A stretch of 64,000 nt of DNA, from the NCBI RefSeq assembly GCF_001866665.1, contig NZ_MLYO01000010.1, positions 1-64,000 on the forward strand. The letters are read 5' to 3'. Origin of the DNA: Streptomyces monashensis (lineage in GTDB: Bacteria > Actinomycetota > Actinomycetes > Streptomycetales > Streptomycetaceae). The translations under genes and the position numbers were made by a program. Below the pieces are notes generated by a model. It had not been told where the DNA came from, ran no database searches, and worked only from the letters and a program-made list of their open reading frames with translations. Each line of letters starts with the position of its first letter. The first letter of the stretch is position 1. Of the stretch, positions 1-8,447 are shown piece after piece.

Positions 1-7
1 GCCCCAC

Positions 8-355
8 TCAGGCCGGGACCGCCCCGCCCTCCGCCGCGGAGGCCGCCAGCACGGCGCCGAGCAGGCCGGGAAACCGCTGCTCCATATCGTCCGCGCGGAG
101 CGCGTTCAGCTTCGTCGTCCCCACGTAGTACTGCCGGATCACGCCCGCCTCGCGCAGCACGTTGAAGTGGTGGGTCAGCGTCGACACCGACACCGGCGCC
201 TCGAACGTGCCGCAGCTCATGTCCTCGTCCGCGGCGGCCAGCTGGGCCACCACGAGCCGCCGCACGGGGTCCACCAACGCCTCCAGCACCTGCTGGAGGG
301 AGACCTCCGACAGGTCGGGGTGCTCCACTGTCCGGGCGGTGCGGGGGCGGGCCAC
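8..355 (-). CDS. ArsR-family winged-helix transcriptional regulator
   Basis: The predicted product is about 115 residues, a typical length for a one-domain ArsR-type repressor. The middle of the protein (roughly residues 35-85) has the winged-helix pattern, with DPVRR early and the recognition-helix segment STLTHHFNVLREAG, which closely resembles ArsR/HTH_20 proteins. I place the start at a GTG at 355 because GAGGAG lies about 6 bases upstream. The open frame continues further upstream but without protein-like composition. No CxC-type metal-binding pair stands out, so the ligand is unknown. It is divergent from the PPK2 gene, with about 145 bases between the starts. Family assignment is firm; the target genes are not known. 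Confidence 0.85.
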   Translation of the reverse strand: MARPRTARTVEHPDLSEVSLQQVLEALVDPVRRLVVAQLAAADEDMSCGTFEAPVSVSTLTHHFNVLREAGVIRQYYVGTTKLNALRADDMEQRFPGLLGAVLAASAAEGGAVPA

Positions 356-499
356 GGTGACTCCTCGGGGCGGCTTCGGTACGGTCAGGCCATAGTACGA
401 CCGCCGTCGAACCGCGGCCGGAAGGGACAAGGGGAGCACTCCTCCGACACCAGCGCACCCCTGCGGGCCGGACGGCGGGAACAAGGGGAAAATGCGGAT

Positions 500-1303
500 A
501 TGAAAGGCAACAGGGCGCCGACGCTCTCCCGCAAGGTCTACGAAGCCGAACTGCTGCGCCTCCAGACCGAGTTGGCCAAGCTCCAGGAGTGGGTGCGAGC
601 CGAGGGGGCCCGGCTGGTGGTCGTGTTCGAGGGGCGGGACGCGGCCGGCAAGGGCGGCGCCATCCGGCGGGTCACCGAGTACCTCAACCCTCGCGGGGCC
701 CGGATCGCCGCGTTGCCCAGGCCGACGGAGCGCGAGCGCACCCAGTGGTACTTCCAGCGGTACGTCGAACATCTGCCGGCCGCCGGAGAGATCGTGCTCT
801 TCGACCGGTCCTGGTACAACCGGGCCGGGGTCGAGCACGTCATGGGGTTCTGCACCCCGGAGGAACACGAGCGATTCCTGCGCCAGTGCCCGGCCTTCGA
901 GCGGATGCTGGTCGAGGACGGGATCCTGTTGCGCAAGTACTGGTTCTCGGTGAGCGACACGGCGCAGCAGGAGCGGTTCCGGCGCCGGCTGGAGGATCCG
1001 CTGCGGCGCTGGAAGCTGTCGCCGATGGACCTGGAGTCGATCACCCACTGGGAGGCGTACTCCCGGGCGAAGGACGAGATGATGGTGCACACCGACATCA
1101 GCGAAGCGCCCTGGTACATCGTCGAGAGCGACGACAAGCGGCGCGCCCGGCTGAACATGATGGCCCACCTGCTGGCGTCCGTCCCGTACCACGAGGTCCC
1201 GCCACCGGTGCTGAACCTGCCCGAGCGACCGCCGTCCACGGGCTACGAGCGCCCCCCGCGTGATCTGCGGACCTATGTCCCCGATCACGCGGCCCGGTTG
1301 TAG
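500..1303 (+). CDS. PPK2-family polyphosphate kinase
   Basis: This 267-residue protein belongs to the PPK2 family, which transfers phosphate between polyphosphate and nucleotides in the cytoplasm. A Walker A-type loop GRDAAGKGG lies near residues 45-53. The Walker B region FDRSWYNRAGVE lies near 101-112. Both are hallmark PPK2 sequences, and the length fits a single-domain PPK2. The ATG at 500 follows AGGGGA by about 10 bases. An ATG eight bases upstream runs into a stop at once. The gene is convergent with the small secreted-protein gene, and a strong hairpin lies between them. Whether it favours ADP or GDP, or nucleotide synthesis or degradation, cannot be told from the sequence. Confidence 0.92.
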   Translation: MKGNRAPTLSRKVYEAELLRLQTELAKLQEWVRAEGARLVVVFEGRDAAGKGGAIRRVTEYLNPRGARIAALPRPTERERTQWYFQRYVEHLPAAGEIVLFDRSWYNRAGVEHVMGFCTPEEHERFLRQCPAFERMLVEDGILLRKYWFSVSDTAQQERFRRRLEDPLRRWKLSPMDLESITHWEAYSRAKDEMMVHTDISEAPWYIVESDDKRRARLNMMAHLLASVPYHEVPPPVLNLPERPPSTGYERPPRDLRTYVPDHAARL

Positions 1304-1326
1304 GCGGCCGCGGGGACAACGGGGTC

Positions 1327-1355
1327 CGCCTGTACGAGGGCGCCTCGTACAGGCG
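1327..1355. terminator. Bidirectional hairpin terminator between convergent genes
   Basis: A perfect inverted repeat has 13-base arms (CGCCTGTACGAGG and its complement) and a 3-base loop. It sits 24 bases after the PPK2 stop and 15 bases after the stop of the convergent secreted-protein gene. No long T-tract follows, as is common in Streptomyces. It probably ends transcription from both sides. Confidence 0.8.
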
Positions 1356-1369
1356 GGAGTCGGACCGTC

Positions 1370-1789
1370 TCAGCGGACGGTCACGTGGAAGACCGGCGAG
1401 GCCGTGGAGCCGTTGACGACGCGCAGGTCGTTCTTGCCCTTCAGGCCGAGCTTGACGCCGAGCGAGTAGGAGCCGTTGTGCAGGACCGGCACGGAGGCGG
1501 GCAGGCTGACCCACTTGCCGTGCTGCTTCTGCTGCAGGGTCACCTTGCTGCCCGCCTTGATGCCGGTGGTCTTGCCCGTGACGCGGAACAGCTGCCAGGC
1601 GCGGACCGAGGACACCGACGGGTTGGCGGTGATGCTCGCCTTGGCGGGCTGCGCCTTCTGCGCGGCGGCGACGGCCGAGGCGGAGTGCGTGGCGGGGGCA
1701 GCCGCCATCGCGGTGCCGGCGAGGGCGAGGGAGGCAGCGCCGAGAGTACCGACGACGGCTATGCGCAGGGAGCGACGCTTCGAGACCAT
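1370..1789 (-). CDS. Small secreted protein of unknown function
   Basis: The 139-residue product starts with a basic stretch (SKRRSLR) and a hydrophobic segment ending in AGTAMAAAP, a clear Sec-type signal peptide of about 28-30 residues. The mature part is about 105 residues, rich in Lys, Ser and Val, with alternating hydrophobic residues that suggest a small beta-sandwich. There are no cysteines. The ATG at 1789 is preceded by AAGGAC. An in-frame ATG 45 bases upstream would put extra residues ahead of the signal sequence and is less likely. No family was recognised. Small secreted beta proteins of this kind are common in Streptomyces; an extracellular or wall-associated role is inferred. 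Confidence 0.75.
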   Translation of the reverse strand: MVSKRRSLRIAVVGTLGAASLALAGTAMAAAPATHSASAVAAAQKAQPAKASITANPSVSSVRAWQLFRVTGKTTGIKAGSKVTLQQKQHGKWVSLPASVPVLHNGSYSLGVKLGLKGKNDLRVVNGSTASPVFHVTVR

Positions 1790-2044
1790 CACTGATATGT
1801 CCTTTTCCGTGGAGAGAAGAGTTTTTCGCGCCAAAGGCCAGTTACATGGCGATTGGCGTGGTCATTAGAAGTGACGACACGGGGAAGGGGGGCGTTCACT
1901 GACGCCATGTCGCTGTCTTGTAACAGCCCGGAGGGAAGGCGCGGCCGCAGCGGGTGAGGCGGGAGAGCAGCAGGAACTTGCTGCCTTGCGCAATAATTGA
2001 AGTCAACGGGGTCCGTACCGGCATCGGGGGAAGGCAGGACGTTC
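1790..2044. promoter_or_regulatory. Divergent intergenic region
   Basis: About 255 bases separate the divergent starts of the small secreted-protein gene and the next small gene. The stretch is locally AT-richer (for example around 1985-2000 and 1795-1870) than its surroundings, as expected for promoters. No well-conserved operator or clear -35/-10 pair could be assigned. Confidence 0.4.
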
Positions 2045-2335
2045 ATGCCACGCGGGGACATGCGACGAGTGCGTGACGCGAATCTGCGGCTCGGCGCCGC
2101 CGTGGCCGAGGTCGAGGGGCTCTACTCGGCGCTGTTGCGTGCCGGGACCGCGGAGCGGCGCCGACGCTTACAGGCGGAGCTCGCTCGCGCCGCCGGCCGC
2201 CTCGCCACCCTGGCGGCCACCCCGCCGGAACGCCCGTCCCTGCCCGTCGCCCCGCGTCGGTCCCGGTGGGGGCGCAGGCGGGCGCTCGCCGAGCGCGGCG
2301 CCACATGGATCGCGGCGCGATTCGGCCAGAATTAG
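2045..2335 (+). CDS. Hypothetical Arg/Ala-rich protein with a TTA codon
   Basis: The 96-residue predicted protein has no recognised domain. Its first 60 residues are Ala, Leu, Arg and Glu rich and could form a helical hairpin or coiled coil. The tail is strongly basic (RRSRWGRRRALAERG). The ATG at 2045 follows GGAAGG and AGGA sequences, and an upstream in-frame ATG at 1997 has no good ribosome site. Codon 42 (2168-2170) is TTA, the rare leucine codon read by the bldA tRNA, so translation may be limited to late growth. It could be a genuine lineage-specific small gene; homology could not be tested. Confidence 0.55.
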   Translation: MPRGDMRRVRDANLRLGAAVAEVEGLYSALLRAGTAERRRRLQAELARAAGRLATLAATPPERPSLPVAPRRSRWGRRRALAERGATWIAARFGQN

Positions 2336-2797
2336 CGCTGAGCCCGCCGCGCCGCCACGCCGGACTCCCGCGGCGCGCCGAGAGGACGCCATGCCAACAG
2401 GCCCTGACGCCAAGGCCGTTCCGGACGAACGGCCCTGGTACGGGGGTTCACCTGCGGCGGCGACGCGGCCCTTCATGTCTCTCGTGCTCGCGGTGAAGGC
2501 GCACGTGCCGGGCGGCGCGGCCTCGGCCCAGTACGGCTTCGGGCACCCCGTCGGCGCCGTGGCCATGGCCGTGGCCGTCACCGCGAACACGGTTCGGGAC
2601 TGTCATGCACGTACGGCTCCTACTCGCCGGAGCCCGCACACGTCTCACGCACGCGGGCATGCTCCACCGCGAGCAGGGACTGCTGGCGGCCCGCCCACAC
2701 CCTGGCCTCCTCCGCCAACCCTTACTGACCGGAACACGGCGCCCCGCCCTTCGAGGACCCGGGCCGCCGCGCGGCGGGCGTCAACTTCCGTGCAGGT
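2336..2797. other. Intergenic stretch without a convincing gene
   Basis: About 460 bases lie between the small TTA-containing gene and the stop of the monooxygenase on the other strand. Open frames exist on both strands, as expected at this GC content. None has a good ribosome site plus protein-like composition. A frame from the ATG at 2391 has a short Ala/Val-rich stretch and then becomes Arg/Pro/Thr rich, typical of an out-of-frame reading. It may be decayed coding sequence; nothing specific was recognised. Confidence 0.4.
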
Positions 2798-4093
2798 TCA
2801 GGGAGATGCCTTCGCCGTACGGCCCGTAGCGTGGGGCGCAGGAGCCGCGTCCTCCGGTGGCCTGCGGACCGCCGAGGCCGGTGGCCGTTCCCGCAGGGCG
2901 CCGTACGCGACGAAGTACGCGGGGAGCCGGCGGACCCAGCGCGACCCGGCGAGCAGATGCGCCACCGCCTTGGCCCGGTCCGCGCTGCCGAGCGGGGGCC
3001 GGCCCTGGAGGACGGGGGCGACGAAGCGGGCGTGCGCCGTCCGCTGGAGGGCCTGGGTGAGAACCGTGGTGGGCCGGCGGCGGCGCTGCACACGGCGTAC
3101 GTCACGCAGGCCCACGGCCCCGCGGCGCAGCGGCTCGGCGAGATACCGGGCCGCGGCCACCGCGTCCTGCACGGCGAGGTTGATCCCGATGCCGAAGACC
3201 GGGGACATCGCGTGCGCGGCGTCGCCGATGCACAGCAGTCCGGGGCGGTGCCAGCGGCGCAGCCGGTCCATGCGTACGTCGAGCAGTTTGACCTCGTCCC
3301 ACGAGCGCAGGGCGTGTGTCCGGTCGGCCATCCAGGGGGCGGCGGCCGCGAACTGGGCCAGGAACCGGTCGAGTCCGGCGGCCCGGCGCTGTGCGTCCGT
3401 GCCCTTGGGGATGAGTCCGGCGCACTGCCAGTAGTCGCCGCGGTCGATCAACGCGGCGAGGAAGCGGTCACCGGCGGCGCCGACGAGTCCTTGGGGGTCG
3501 CCTTGGCGGCGCGGCAGCCGGAACCACCACGCGTCCATCGGGCAGGGGAAGTCGCGCAGTCCCAGCTCGGGCCGGTTGCGGGCCGGCGAGCCGCGGCCGT
3601 CGCAGGCGACGGTGAGGTGGGCGCGCAGCTCGCCGGTGCGGCCGTCTGCGGTGCGGTAGCGCACTCCCCGCACGCGTCCGGACTCGACCAGGAAGGAGGT
3701 CGCCTCCGTGTTCATCCGCAGGTGGAAGGACGGCTCGCGGCCGGCCTCGTCCGCGAGCAGGTCCAGCAGGTCCCACTGCGGCACCATCGCGACGTAGTTG
3801 TACGGGCCGGGCAGCACCGACAGGTCGCCGACCGTGACGTTCGAGCGGCCGGGTCCGACCGGCAGCTGGACGGTGCGCACCCGGCGCTGCGGCAGCCGGG
3901 CGAAGCGCTCGGCCAGGCCGAGGTCGTCCAGCAGCGCCAGGGTGGAGGGGTGGACGGTGTCACCGCGGAAGTCGCGCAGGAAGTCGCCGTGCTTCTCCAG
4001 TACCGTCACGTCGACGCCGGACCGGGCCAGCAGCAGGGCGAGCACCATGCCCGCGGGGCCGCCGCCCACGACGCAGCACGTGGTCTGTTCCAT
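2798..4093 (-). CDS. FAD-dependent monooxygenase (PHBH-like fold)
   Basis: The 431-residue protein carries the three landmarks of class A flavoprotein monooxygenases. These are the FAD dinucleotide motif VGGGPAG near residues 9-15, a DG motif (CDGRGSPARNR) near 164-174, and a GD motif (GDAAHAMSPVFGIG) near 290-303. Such enzymes use NAD(P)H and O2 to hydroxylate aromatic or similar substrates. The tail after residue 380 is basic and low in complexity. The ATG at 4093 follows a purine-rich site. It is transcribed alone, and an 8-base-arm palindrome lies just upstream. It is outside the staurosporine cluster and unlike StaC in detail. The substrate is unknown. Confidence 0.88.
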   Translation of the reverse strand: MEQTTCCVVGGGPAGMVLALLLARSGVDVTVLEKHGDFLRDFRGDTVHPSTLALLDDLGLAERFARLPQRRVRTVQLPVGPGRSNVTVGDLSVLPGPYNYVAMVPQWDLLDLLADEAGREPSFHLRMNTEATSFLVESGRVRGVRYRTADGRTGELRAHLTVACDGRGSPARNRPELGLRDFPCPMDAWWFRLPRRQGDPQGLVGAAGDRFLAALIDRGDYWQCAGLIPKGTDAQRRAAGLDRFLAQFAAAAPWMADRTHALRSWDEVKLLDVRMDRLRRWHRPGLLCIGDAAHAMSPVFGIGINLAVQDAVAAARYLAEPLRRGAVGLRDVRRVQRRRRPTTVLTQALQRTAHARFVAPVLQGRPPLGSADRAKAVAHLLAGSRWVRRLPAYFVAYGALRERPPASAVRRPPEDAAPAPHATGRTAKASP

Positions 4094-4161
4094 GGCAGTC
4101 CTGCCCTTCGGGAGAGCAGTGATTCAGCGGCAGATCGAGGAGCGCTGATTCAATCGTATTA

Positions 4162-4179
4162 ATTCATCGGACGATGAAT
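4162..4179. promoter_or_regulatory. Palindromic operator candidate upstream of the monooxygenase
   Basis: The sequence ATTCATCGGACGATGAAT is a perfect inverted repeat with 8-base arms and a 2-base centre. It sits in an AT-rich patch 69 bases upstream of the monooxygenase start. The shape suits a TetR or MarR dimer. No regulator gene lies immediately next to it, so the binding protein is not evident. Confidence 0.55.
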
Positions 4180-4190
4180 ATTCTACTCCT

Positions 4191-5327
4191 TCAGGCGGCC
4201 GCCCGCCTCCCTTGTTCTTCGTCGTCGTGGTGGATCGGCGTCGTCGAACCGGTCAGCGGGACGCCCGTACCGCCCCGCCGGACGGCGACGATCTCCGCCG
4301 CGATCGACAGCGCGGTCTCCTCGGGCGTCCGGGCGCCGAGGTCCAGGCCGATCGGCGAGCGCAGCCGGGCCAGTTCCGCCGCGGTCACGCCCTCCGCGCG
4401 CAGCCGCCGGGTGCGGTCCTCGTGGGTGCGGCGCGAGCCCAGCGCGCCGATGAACGCCGCCGGCATCCGCAGTGCGGCCGTCAGCAGGGGTACGTCGAAC
4501 TTGGCGTCGTGGGTGAGCACGCACAGCACCGTGCGGGCGTCGGTGCCGGTGCGCCGCAGATACCGGTGCGGCCAGTCCACGACGACCTCGTCGGCCTCGG
4601 GGAAGCGGGCCCGGGTGGCGAAGACCGGGCGGGCGTCGCAGACGGTCACGTGATACCCGAGGAACTTCCCGGCCCTCGCGAGCGCCGCCGCGAAGTCGAT
4701 CGCGCCGAACACGATCATGCGCGGGGGCGGCACGTTCGACTCGACCAGCAACGTGAGACCGCCGGGGCAGTGCGAGCCGTCCTGCGAGAGCTCCACCGTG
4801 CCCGTGCGGCCCGACTCCAGCAGGGCCCGGGCCTCGGCCGCCGCCACCCGGTCCAGCTCCGGGTCGCCGCCGAGTCCGCCCTCCCAGGTGCCGTCGGGCC
4901 GGACCAGCAGGGCGTGTCCGCGCAGTCCGGCCGGGCCGCGGGCGACCCGGGCGAGGGCCACGGGTTCACGGCGGACGGCGGCCGACAGGGCCGCGACCGA
5001 CAGCGCCCCGCCCCGGCCGGAGACCGGGGTGACCAGCACCTCGATGGTCCCGCCGCAGGTCAGCCCCACGGCGAAGGCGTCCTCGTCGCTGTAGCCGAAC
5101 CGTTCGAGCACGCTCTCGCCGGTCCGCAGCGCCTCGCGGCACAGGTCGTACACCGCGCCCTCCACGCAGCCGCCGGAGACCGAGCCGATGACGGTGCCCG
5201 CCCCGTCGACGGCGAGGGCGGCGCCGGGACCGCGCGGCGCACTGCCGCCGACCGCCACCACGGTCGCGACGGCGAACTCCCGGCCGTCTTCGGCCCATTG
5301 GTGCAGTTCCTCGGCCAGGTCAAGCAT
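4191..5327 (-). CDS. XdhC-type maturation factor for a molybdenum hydroxylase
   Basis: The 378-residue protein matches XdhC/CoxI-family chaperones, which bind molybdenum cofactor, help its sulfuration and insert it into xanthine-dehydrogenase-family enzymes. The N-terminal half has the conserved SAPRGPGAALAV and SVSGGCVEG segments (about residues 27-56). A later CGGTIEVLV follows. The C-terminal half is a Rossmann-like domain ending in IGLDLGARTPEETALSIAAE (about 331-350). The ATG at 5327 overlaps the stop of the upstream molybdopterin-subunit gene, showing translational coupling in the operon. An upstream in-frame ATG gives a non-conserved 42-residue extension. It is the last gene of the operon. 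Confidence 0.88.
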   Translation of the reverse strand: MLDLAEELHQWAEDGREFAVATVVAVGGSAPRGPGAALAVDGAGTVIGSVSGGCVEGAVYDLCREALRTGESVLERFGYSDEDAFAVGLTCGGTIEVLVTPVSGRGGALSVAALSAAVRREPVALARVARGPAGLRGHALLVRPDGTWEGGLGGDPELDRVAAAEARALLESGRTGTVELSQDGSHCPGGLTLLVESNVPPPRMIVFGAIDFAAALARAGKFLGYHVTVCDARPVFATRARFPEADEVVVDWPHRYLRRTGTDARTVLCVLTHDAKFDVPLLTAALRMPAAFIGALGSRRTHEDRTRRLRAEGVTAAELARLRSPIGLDLGARTPEETALSIAAEIVAVRRGGTGVPLTGSTTPIHHDDEEQGRRAAA

Positions 5328-7458
5328 CCGGCGCCTCCGCGGCGGCGGCGAGGATCCGGTCCGGGCGGATGGGCAGGCTGCGGTGGCGCACGCCGGTCGC
5401 GTGCCAGACCGCGTTGGCGACGGCGGCCGCGGCGCCGACGATGCCGATCTCACCGATGCCCTTGATGCCGACCGGGTCGTCGGGATCGGTGTCCTCGATC
5501 CAGTCGGCCTCGATGCGGGGCACGTCGGCGTGTGTCGCGACGTGGTAGCCCGCGAGGTCGGCGCCGACGTGTCCGCCCGAGACGCGGTCGCGGACGGCCT
5601 CCTCGTGCAGGGCCATGGAGATGCCCCAGATCATGCCGCCCCGCAACTGGTTGCGCGCGGTGAGCGGGTTGACGATGCGGCCCGCCGCGAAGACGCCGAG
5701 CATGCGCCGCACCCGCACCTCGCCGGTGCCGGGGTCCACGGCGACCTCCGCGAACTGCGCGCCGTAGGAGTGCCGTTCGGCGGCGGCGAGGGCGCCGATG
5801 GCCTCGGTGGTGTCCGACCGTACGGTGATCCCCTCGGGCGGGATGCCGGTGCCGAGGGCCAGGCGCTCGCGCAGTTCCCCGGCCGCCACCCGGATCGCCC
5901 AGGCCCAGGAGCGGGTGCCCATGGAGCCGCCGGCGATCATCGCCGGGCCGAAGTCGCTGTCGCCGATGCGCACACGGACGCGCTCGGGAGACGTCCGCAG
6001 CGCGTCGGCGGCGACCAGCGTGAGTGCGGTACGGGCCCCGGTGCCGATGTCGGCCGCCGAGATCCGGACGGTGAAGGTGCCGTCCGGGTGCGCGGTCGCG
6101 CTCGCGGTGGACGGCATGGCGCCCGCCGGGAAGGAGGCGGCCGCCATGCCCGTGCCGAGCAGCAGGCGGCCCTCCCGGCGCCGCCCGGGGCGCGGGTCCC
6201 GCTCGCCCCAGCCGAACCTGCGGGCGCCCTCCCGGAGGCAGGCGGCCAGATTGCGGCCGGCGAACGGCAGGCCGGACACCGGCCCCCTGTCGGGTTCATT
6301 GCGCAGGCGCAGTTCGATCGGGTCGATCCCGCACTTCTCGGCGAGTTCGTCGAGGGCGGCCTCCAGCGCGAACGATCCCGGCGCCTCGCCCGGGGCACGC
6401 ATGAACGTCGGGGACGGTACGTCGAGCCGTACGACGCGGTTGGCGGTGTGGTGGGCGTCGGCGTCGTACATCACCCGGGCCACCCCGGCGCTCGATTCCA
6501 CGAACTCGTAGCCGGTGGCGGTCTGGCTGAGGGAGCGGTGCGCCAGGGCACGCAGGTGTCCGTCGGTGTCGGCGCCGAGCCGGACGTGCTGGACGGTGGG
6601 GCTGCGGTAGCCGGCCAGCGAGAACATCTGACGGCGGGTCAGGACGACGCGCACCGGCCGCTGGAGGACGGTCGCGGCCATCACGGCGGCCACCTGGTGG
6701 GCGCGCACGCCCTTGCTGCCGAAGCCGCCGCCGACGTGTTCGGAGCGTACGCGGACCGCGGCCGGGTCGAGCGAGAAGAGGTTCGCCAGCTCGCCGACGA
6801 CCCAGGTGGCGCCCTGGTTGGAGTCGGTCACCTCCAGCCGGCCACCGTCCCAGCGGGCGGTCGCGGCATGGGGTTCCATCGGGTGGTGGTGCTCTTCGGG
6901 AGTGGTGTACTCGGCGTCCACGACGACGGCCGCGGCGGCCAGTTCGGCGTCGAGGTCGCCCTTCTCCGTCACCGCCGGCATGTGTCCGTCCGCCGCGTAG
7001 GCGTCGGGGTGCCCGGCGCCGAACCCGACGTCGTGCGGCTCCTGTTCGTAGTGCACCACGAGCGTCTCGGCGGCCTCTCTGGCCTGCTCGGACGTCTCGG
7101 CCACGACGAGCGCCACGGGCCAGCCCAGATGGGGCACCCGGTCGTGCTGGAAGACGGCGCAGGTCGGGTCCGGCCGCATGCCCAGCAAGCTGGTGTAGTC
7201 GGTGGTGAGGCGCGGGGCGTTGCGGTGCTCCAGGACGGCGAGGACACCGGGCATGGCGAGGACGGACTCGGTGTCGAGGTCACGGATGCGGCCACGGGCG
7301 ACCGTGGACAGCACCAGCCAGCCGTGGGCGAGGTCCGCGAAGGGCACCTCCCCGGCGTAGCGGGCGGCTCCGGTGACCTTGTCCCGCCCCTCGATCCGGG
7401 TGTGCGCGGTGCCGACGGCGGGCGTGTGCAGGGTGGTTGCGGTGGTGAGGGTGGTCAT
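5320..7458 (-). CDS. Molybdopterin-binding subunit of an aldehyde/xanthine oxidoreductase
   Basis: At 712 residues this is the large catalytic subunit of a xanthine-oxidase-family enzyme that hydroxylates aldehydes or heterocycles at a Mo-oxo-sulfido centre. It opens with GRDKVTGAARYAGEV, typical of the domain that starts these subunits. It contains the cofactor-binding segment GGGFGSKG and ends with the conserved KGIGEIGIVGAA, whose Glu is the expected catalytic base. The length and separate-subunit organisation fit PaoC/YagR-type enzymes. Its start overlaps the FAD-subunit stop by 4 bases, and its stop overlaps the xdhC start. The substrate is not determined; an aldehyde is inferred from the Pao-like FAD subunit. 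Confidence 0.88.
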   Translation of the reverse strand: MTTLTTATTLHTPAVGTAHTRIEGRDKVTGAARYAGEVPFADLAHGWLVLSTVARGRIRDLDTESVLAMPGVLAVLEHRNAPRLTTDYTSLLGMRPDPTCAVFQHDRVPHLGWPVALVVAETSEQAREAAETLVVHYEQEPHDVGFGAGHPDAYAADGHMPAVTEKGDLDAELAAAAVVVDAEYTTPEEHHHPMEPHAATARWDGGRLEVTDSNQGATWVVGELANLFSLDPAAVRVRSEHVGGGFGSKGVRAHQVAAVMAATVLQRPVRVVLTRRQMFSLAGYRSPTVQHVRLGADTDGHLRALAHRSLSQTATGYEFVESSAGVARVMYDADAHHTANRVVRLDVPSPTFMRAPGEAPGSFALEAALDELAEKCGIDPIELRLRNEPDRGPVSGLPFAGRNLAACLREGARRFGWGERDPRPGRRREGRLLLGTGMAAASFPAGAMPSTASATAHPDGTFTVRISAADIGTGARTALTLVAADALRTSPERVRVRIGDSDFGPAMIAGGSMGTRSWAWAIRVAAGELRERLALGTGIPPEGITVRSDTTEAIGALAAAERHSYGAQFAEVAVDPGTGEVRVRRMLGVFAAGRIVNPLTARNQLRGGMIWGISMALHEEAVRDRVSGGHVGADLAGYHVATHADVPRIEADWIEDTDPDDPVGIKGIGEIGIVGAAAAVANAVWHATGVRHRSLPIRPDRILAAAAEAPDA

Positions 7459-8447
7459 CGGGCGGCCTCCTCGGCGAGTTCGGACAGGACGGCCACCACG
7501 AGGTTGCGGATCAGCTCCACCTTGTAGCCGTTGTGCGGCAGCGGCCGGGCCGCGGCCAGCTCGGCGTCCGCCGCGGCGGCGTAGGTCCCGGCGTCGGCCG
7601 GCGCACCGATGAGGACCCGCTCGGCCGCGCCGGCCCGCCATGGACGGGAGGCGACGGCGCCGAAGGCCAGGCGGGCGTCCTGTACGACGCCGTCGCGCAC
7701 GTCGAGCGCGGCGGCGAGCGAGCCGATGGCGAAGGCGTACGAGGCACGCTCGCGCACCTTGCGGTAGCGGGAGCGTGCGGCGACCGGGGCGGGCGGGAGC
7801 GTGACATGGGTGATCAGCGCGCCCGGCGGCAGGGCCGTCTCGCGGTGCGGGGTGTCGCCGACGGGCAGGTAGAAGTCGGCGAGCGGCGACTGTCCCGGCC
7901 CGTCGGCCGCGTGGAAGTGGACGACGGCGTCGAAGGCGGCGAGGGCCACGGCCATGTCCGAGGGGTGTACGGCCACGCAGTGACCGGAGGCGCCGAGGAT
8001 CGCGTGGTTGTGGTGTTCGCCCTCGATCGCGGGGCAACCGCTGCCGGGCACCCGCTTGTTGCAGGGCTTGGTGACGTCGGTGAAGTAGCCGCAGCGGGTG
8101 CGCTGGAGCAGGTTCCCGCCGACCGTGGCCATGTTGCGCAGCTGCCCGGAGGCGCCCGCCAGCACCGCCTGCGCGAGGGCCGGGTAGCGGCGCCGGATCT
8201 CGGGGTGGGCGGCGAGGTCGCCGTTGGTGACCGTGGCGCCGATGCGCAGTCCGCCGTCGGGCGTCGGCTCGATCTCGTCGAGCGGGAGTTCACGGATGTC
8301 GACGAGCCGGGCGGGGCGCTCGACCCCGGACTTCATCAGGTCGACGAGGTTGGTGCCGCCGCCGAGGAAGCGGGTGTCCGGATCGGCGCCGAGCAGCGCG
8401 ACGGCGCCGGCGACGTCGGACGCCCGCTGGTAGTCGAACTCCCTCAT
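7455..8447 (-). CDS. FAD-binding subunit with [4Fe-4S] site (PaoB-like)
   Basis: The 330-residue protein is the medium subunit of the molybdenum hydroxylase. It carries the FAD-binding segment FLGGGTNLVDLMKSG near residues 27-41, and then the second FAD segment beginning VGGNLLQRT. The stretch CGYFTDVTKPCNKRVPGSGC follows directly. That Cys-rich insertion is characteristic of PaoB-type subunits that hold an extra [4Fe-4S] cluster, and it separates this enzyme from ordinary xanthine dehydrogenases. Both ends overlap neighbouring genes by 4 bases, so the operon is tightly coupled. It passes electrons from the Mo centre and [2Fe-2S] clusters to FAD. Confidence 0.88.
   Translation of the reverse strand: MREFDYQRASDVAGAVALLGADPDTRFLGGGTNLVDLMKSGVERPARLVDIRELPLDEIEPTPDGGLRIGATVTNGDLAAHPEIRRRYPALAQAVLAGASGQLRNMATVGGNLLQRTRCGYFTDVTKPCNKRVPGSGCPAIEGEHHNHAILGASGHCVAVHPSDMAVALAAFDAVVHFHAADGPGQSPLADFYLPVGDTPHRETALPPGALITHVTLPPAPVAARSRYRKVRERASYAFAIGSLAAALDVRDGVVQDARLAFGAVASRPWRAGAAERVLIGAPADAGTYAAAADAELAAARPLPHNGYKVELIRNLVVAVLSELAEEAAR

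Noticed and set aside
8..1288. Long minus-strand frame over the PPK2 gene, continuous with the ArsR gene
   Set aside because: Only the last 115 codons (from the GTG at 355) have protein-like content and a ribosome site. The rest lies opposite PPK2 and is a high-GC antisense frame.
2391..2797. Possible membrane-protein gene after the small TTA gene
   Set aside because: Only a short Ala/Val-rich piece looks hydrophobic, there is no ribosome site, and the rest is Arg/Pro/Thr rich out-of-frame-like sequence.
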